This document shows positions 34,435-37,945 of a stretch of DNA of 37,945 bases, piece by piece (position 1 is the first letter of the stretch; each line of letters opens with the position of its first letter). The stretch is from assembly GCA_002449535.1 (NCBI GenBank), contig DJWZ01000148.1:1-37945 (forward strand), read 5' to 3'. Under the pieces are notes generated by a model that did no database searches, was not told where the DNA came from, and saw nothing but the letters and a program-made list of their open reading frames with translations. Origin of the DNA: Prevotellaceae bacterium UBA7017. Lineage in GTDB: Bacteria; Bacteroidota; Bacteroidia; Bacteroidales; Bacteroidaceae. Made by a program: the position numbers and the translations under genes.

Positions 34435-36907
34435 TGATGGCTTCTCTTAACTTTTGAGCTTCTTTATTAAAGCGTTCATTATTATCAAACCAGTACTCCC
34501 TAAGCATAGGAATGATGTCATACTCAACAATGCTCTCTAAATCATAATCATCTCCCAAATCGCAAAGATAACTATGACCTATACAGAAGCCAGAACCAAG
34601 TGAATCATCTTCTGCTATTACCTTATTCAGTTCTTTTAAGGCATCAATTAACTTATCAAGATGTGTGTCATGCTTCTTTATGATATTGTATTTGAAAACA
34701 GCATTGTCGAAAGCAGGCTTCATCTCAAAGAAACTGAAACGTCTGCGCAAAGCATAATCTATCATAGCAAGAGAACGGTCTGCAGTATTCATCATTCCTA
34801 TCAAATAGACATTTGAAGGAACGGCAAACCTTCTGTCAGCATATGACAACTGTATAGGAGTATCTCTATAGTCTTTCTCTATCATCATCAATAGCTCACC
34901 AAATATCTTACTCAGGTTGCCACGATTTATCTCATCAATGATAAAGAAATATTCGTTATCTTTGTCTGCAGCAGCCTTTCTACAAAATTGATAGAAGATA
35001 CCTTCCTTGAGATCAAATCCGCCATTCTCATTTGGCTTATATCCCAACACAAAATCCTCATAACTATAGTTTTGGTGGAACTGAACAATCTTAACTCTTT
35101 TATCATTTTTCTCTCCCATTATGGCATATGCTAATCTTTTTGCTGCATATGTTTTACCCACTCCAGGAGCACCTTGCAGAATCAAGTTATTCTTCCTTAG
35201 TAAAAGACCTTTTAATTTATCGTAATCCTCCTCAGTCATAAAGACTTCGTCAAGGAAATCCGACTTTGTATAATATTCTTTTTTTCTTACCAACTCTACA
35301 ATTGTGTCATATTCTGTTTTAGTAAGATGGTATAATGACCCTGTCGCCGCTCTATATGGTTCACTTTTTTTGAACACTTCATTTTGGATCAATTCACCCC
35401 ACGGGATTTCATATGCCACTTTTTCCTTGATTATGAAGTTAAAAACTTCAAATCCATCATCCTCATGCAACTCTCTTGTAATCTCACATAAAGCCTTAAC
35501 TTTTTTTGTTGGCGATGTTTCATAACAAATCAATTTGTCCCCAGGCTTAACAATTTTGAAATATTTAAATAGTTGTCTTTTATTACCCTTTTCATTGTAG
35601 GCTGTGTATTCTTGAATATCACCTACATTAAATGTATCAACCTTCCATGTATTCGGATTAGCAAATAACCACCAATAATCCACATTGCCTGATACATTAT
35701 ATTCAACATCTTGTTCTGATACCATACCATTCACATCATCGATTAGTTGATTTAATTTATTTACATAATCCTTATAGCGAGTAACATTTGTCAATGTTTT
35801 CATAGCATGTAGGTCATCTGTTTTCCATTCTCCGACATCTGTCCAATTCACTATTCTTATATGTTTATATTCAGACAAGTCATCATCAAACATGTATTCT
35901 GAATCAACAACACCGCGTCCAATTATTGTATTTCTTCCTTTCTTTGCAAACACTATATCTCCCTCTTTCATTTCGTTTGCAAATTGCCAAACAGCAAGGG
36001 TGTCATTTTTAGCAGAACCTTCTGTTGGATAGAAACGTTTTACAGCCTGATTCGTTTCTTCAAGCGATGTATACTGAGACAAATCACCTAATTTATCCCA
36101 ACCTATACACATAACACCTTCTTTAATACAAAAATCCCATTTAGAAGCTTGTTCTCCAGGAGAGTATGTCCAATATGTTTTTGCAGAATTTGAGCTATTC
36201 GAACCCACTTGCCTTGGCAGTTCTCCTTTTCCTTCACTTTGGGTATAAGCCTCTTGTGAAAACTCAGCATAATTGCTGCAACGTATTTCTCCTGATGCCA
36301 TCTTTGCATCAAGGCGTTCCATAATTGCCTTATATTCGTTATATGGAACAAACTTACCATCAAAGGAGGCTATTCCTAAGGATGTTAACTTTGCTTTATT
36401 ATTACCATCTAAAGCCAAGTATTTGTCTGGACGTATCCAGAACAATCCCATTGTTATATTATATTTTATAAGATACTGATTTTTGAGAGCATCATATGCT
36501 TCCTCAATATCTTTATCAAGAACAGCGCACTCAAACAGATTCCACAACCTTTCTATATCACCATCTTCTCTATCTTTTTCAAATGCCATGAAGTTTGATA
36601 ACATATTATTCATCTCTGGTACTCCTGAAAACTCTTGTGGAACAGGTGCAGAAATGCCAAGGAACACCTTGAATTGTTTACAAAGTTCAAACTTCTTATT
36701 GTATGAAATTCCACGATTAATAATAGCCATTACAGTAAATGGGTCAGTATCTGGAACTCGTTTACCTTCTGAGTTATCTTTAAAATGCTTTATTAGACTT
36801 CCATCAATATTATCATAAATCCAGTTTACTAATGGATTTCTATTATTTCTAAACTTTAAGAGTTTCTGACCAAACTCAATATAAAATGGAATCCAAGTAT
36901 ATTTCAT
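34421..36907 (-). CDS. mcrB: McrB-like AAA+ NTPase with two EVE/PUA-like reader domains, 828 aa
   Basis: Motor and recognition subunit of a type IV-like restriction system. The C-terminal AAA+ domain has Walker A QGAPGVGKTYAAKRL (about 577-590), EYFFIIDEINRGNLSKIFGE (Walker B with the McrB NRGN signature, about 655) and GMMNTADRSLAMIDYALRRR (about 704). Upstream, residues about 245-357 (CIKEGVMCIGWDKLGDL, EMKEGDIVFAKKG, TIIGRGVVDSEY) and about 408-502 (VDYWWLFANPNTWK, IVKPGDKLICYETSPTKKVK) look like two PUA/EVE-type modules, the second a clear EVE. The first 240 residues (WIPFYIEFGQKLLKFRNNRN...) are not recognised. Two readers in one McrB is notable. The target modification is unknown. Confidence 0.88.
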   Translation of the reverse strand: MKYTWIPFYIEFGQKLLKFRNNRNPLVNWIYDNIDGSLIKHFKDNSEGKRVPDTDPFTVMAIINRGISYNKKFELCKQFKVFLGISAPVPQEFSGVPEMNNMLSNFMAFEKDREDGDIERLWNLFECAVLDKDIEEAYDALKNQYLIKYNITMGLFWIRPDKYLALDGNNKAKLTSLGIASFDGKFVPYNEYKAIMERLDAKMASGEIRCSNYAEFSQEAYTQSEGKGELPRQVGSNSSNSAKTYWTYSPGEQASKWDFCIKEGVMCIGWDKLGDLSQYTSLEETNQAVKRFYPTEGSAKNDTLAVWQFANEMKEGDIVFAKKGRNTIIGRGVVDSEYMFDDDLSEYKHIRIVNWTDVGEWKTDDLHAMKTLTNVTRYKDYVNKLNQLIDDVNGMVSEQDVEYNVSGNVDYWWLFANPNTWKVDTFNVGDIQEYTAYNEKGNKRQLFKYFKIVKPGDKLICYETSPTKKVKALCEITRELHEDDGFEVFNFIIKEKVAYEIPWGELIQNEVFKKSEPYRAATGSLYHLTKTEYDTIVELVRKKEYYTKSDFLDEVFMTEEDYDKLKGLLLRKNNLILQGAPGVGKTYAAKRLAYAIMGEKNDKRVKIVQFHQNYSYEDFVLGYKPNENGGFDLKEGIFYQFCRKAAADKDNEYFFIIDEINRGNLSKIFGELLMMIEKDYRDTPIQLSYADRRFAVPSNVYLIGMMNTADRSLAMIDYALRRRFSFFEMKPAFDNAVFKYNIIKKHDTHLDKLIDALKELNKVIAEDDSLGSGFCIGHSYLCDLGDDYDLESIVEYDIIPMLREYWFDNNERFNKEAQKLREAINDRG

Positions 36908-36938
36908 AATTGTATTGTTTTAGGTTTCTTCTAATCTG

Positions 36939-37011
36939 CAAAATTACAACTATTTTTCAAACTTACAAAGAAAATCGTAATATTTTTCAGAATATAAGTT
37001 TTTTGCGTTTT
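36939..37011 (-). promoter_or_regulatory. Repeat-promoter copy C, upstream of the McrBC operon
   Basis: Core 36939-36991 nearly matches the copies at 9254 and 10213. TAATTTTG (36939-36946) and TTTG lie on the minus strand with a 19-bp spacer; the transcript would start about 25-30 nt above the mcrB ATG. Similarity to the 9254 copy extends to about 37011. Confidence 0.85.
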
Positions 37012-37398
37012 AATCCTCCCCCTCTCCCTCTGTATGGCTGCAAGACCCATGAACACTGGGCTCAAGCTGAGGGAGGGATGCTTTTGACCCCTCACCCACC
37101 CCTCATGCTCCTCTACCTTAACATTCATTGGTTTTCTCAGCACTTGAGGGAGTGGTGAACAAAAATCACCCGATTTTTATACATTTTTGATGAAAATGGG
37201 CTTCTCAAAAATGGCTGATTTTTCAGCAAAAAGACATCTTTTTTAGTGGAAAATGACAACTTTTTCAGTATAAAACCATCTTCTGACTCGCGAGGCGGCA
37301 TATAATTATCCTATTGAATAATGCGGTTCACATCATTCGTTACTTATTGTATATCAGCACATTACAAGTCTCCCCTATAGGCGTTTATACCCCAAAAG

Positions 37399-37553
37399 TG
37401 TTGCAGTGTTGCAGTGTTGCAGTTAGATTTCCGCATATCGTATACCCCTAAAAATGGTCTATATTAATATATATATATATATATTAATATAGAAATTCTT
37501 TCCACCCTTCTCAGGGTGTGTATTTTGAACTGCAACACTGCAACACTGCAACA
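37399..37553. repeat. Coaxial nested palindrome with 8-bp repeats in the arms
   Basis: Outer arms 37399-37424 and 37528-37553 are perfect 26-bp inverted repeats built from three AGTGTTGC-type 8-bp units. A perfect 36-bp AT palindrome (37458-37493) lies inside with its centre within one base of the outer centre (about 37476). Between them, ATACCCCT and AGGGTGTGTAT can pair in part. Confidence 0.85.
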
Positions 37554-37589
37554 GAATTCAAAACTTCGTACGAAAACGAAAACTACAAA

Positions 37590-37642
37590 CTTTACACTCT
37601 ACACTTACCACTGACTATACACTATAAACTATACACTATAAT
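37590..37642. repeat. Heptanucleotide array CTATACA-type
   Basis: CTTTACA, CTCTACA, CTTACCA, a 4-nt break, then CTATACA, CTATAAA, CTATACA, CTATAAT. Confidence 0.8.
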
Positions 37643-37689
37643 CTCTAAAAAAGGGGCGTGCTTTTTTGCGTGCTTTTTTTGAGATTTTA

Positions 37690-37721
37690 TTTGTTGAGGT
37701 GTGAAAAAATGAGTACCTTTG
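37690..37721 (+). promoter_or_regulatory. Plus-strand promoter within the branched inverted repeat
   Basis: TTTG (37690-37693), 20-bp spacer, TACCTTTG (37714-37721): a full Bacteroidetes match, pointing out of the window. No gene start is visible in the remaining 220 bp, so it drives either a structured RNA or a gene beyond the edge. Confidence 0.6.
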
Positions 37722-37818
37722 CCGATGGTTTAGAGAACAAGTTCTCTGGCACACGAACAAGTTCGTCTGCTAAATCTCAAAAGAGATTTGACCATCGGCG
37801 ATACTCGGCTGCACCTCA
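37695..37818. repeat. Branched inverted repeat with three internal hairpins
   Basis: Outer helices are TGAGGTG (37695-37701) with CACCTCA (37812-37818), GAGTA (37711-37715) with TACTC (37802-37806), and GCCGATGGT (37721-37729) with ACCATCGGC (37791-37799). Inside are AGAGAACaaGTTCTCT's palindrome (37732-37747), ACGAACaaGTTCGT (37753-37766) and AAATCTC-aaaa-GAGATTT (37772-37789). The first two share the core GAACAAGTTC with centres 20 bp apart. Confidence 0.85.
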
Positions 37819-37945
37819 GCAAAACAAGCGAGCTTGATTGCGTTCGGTTTGCACGAGCATTGCACTCAGAAAACAAAACGAAAAAGTATAAAAATTTTGC
37901 TACAGGCGCATAAAAAAAATTTTTAGGCGCATAAAACAAAAAAAA

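Larger units (their letters stand above)
36908..37945. other. Non-coding region with promoter, palindromes and heptamers
   Basis: About 1 kb with no convincing gene. It holds the McrBC promoter repeat, a C/G-skewed stretch (37015-37160, CCTCCCC/GAGGGAGG inverted motifs), a T/A-rich segment with a small GCTGA-TTTT-TCAGC hairpin (37214-37227), the nested palindrome (37399-37553), heptamers (37590-37642), GCGTGCTTTTTT direct repeats (37656-37680), the branched inverted repeat (37695-37818) and AGGCGCATAAAA direct repeats at 37904-37915 and 37925-37936. Confidence 0.7.

Noticed and set aside
37015..37160. Possible decayed mobile element with CCTCCCC/GAGGGAGG inverted motifs
   Set aside because: Only short G/C-rich matches; no transposase remnant or clear ends.
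37730..37939. A 69-codon minus-strand frame (MFYAPKNFFYAP...) at the right end
   Set aside because: It is made of the AGGCGCATAAAA direct repeats and the branched inverted repeat, so it looks like translated non-coding structure.

Overview
The window looks like a chromosome segment of a Bacteroidales bacterium, most likely Prevotella or a close relative. The evidence is Bacteroidetes-type promoters (a -7 box TAnnTTTG with TTTG about 19-21 bp upstream), AddAB-like proteins of the Bacteroidetes form, a thiamine TonB receptor/PnuT pair behind a TPP riboswitch, a DUF1573 protein and a REP-associated transposase. No rRNA, tRNA or CRISPR array was seen. The genus call is inference.

Layout. 1-1605: 5' part of gyrA (minus), running off the left edge. 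1714-2154: small DUF6078-like protein. 2155-2744: repeat-rich spacer. 2745-9229: an AT-rich, five-gene, fully overlapping operon (minus) encoding a DUF1848 radical SAM protein, a 1256-aa methyltransferase-like/Sel1-repeat/BspA-type LRR fusion, a PflA-like radical SAM enzyme, a 93-aa Cys-rich protein and a DUF6602 PD-(D/E)XK-like protein. This is the best candidate here for an undescribed system. 9615-10093: RelE/ParE-like toxin with a 51-aa antitoxin whose reading frame overlaps it by ATGA. 10267-19525: minus-strand operon addA-addB-MG2-like protein-thiN.

19644-26055: plus-strand housekeeping run: WalJ-like MBL exonuclease, DUF1573 protein, flavodiiron protein, HD hydrolase, ispE, dnaB and pheS, closed by a hairpin. 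26136-29225: thiamine uptake unit (minus) of TPP riboswitch, TonB receptor and PnuT; together with thiN this gives uptake and pyrophosphorylation of thiamine. 29364-31074: exported rhodanese-MBL lipoprotein and an exported flavin-reductase-fold protein. 31177-32464: RAYT transposase gene with REP palindromes on both sides. 32482-36907: McrBC-type restriction operon carrying EVE/PUA-like reader domains. 36908-37945: non-coding, structured DNA.

Three accessory units (the radical SAM operon, the toxin-antitoxin pair and McrBC) are each preceded, in the same orientation, by a nearly identical 53-bp promoter with two 11-bp direct repeats 30 bp apart. This suggests common control or common mobilisation of defence-type genes. 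A second repeated promoter links the toxin-antitoxin pair with the thiamine receptor. Degenerate tandem heptanucleotide repeats recur in at least seven places, several directly against start codons. The last kilobase holds two elaborate palindromic structures.
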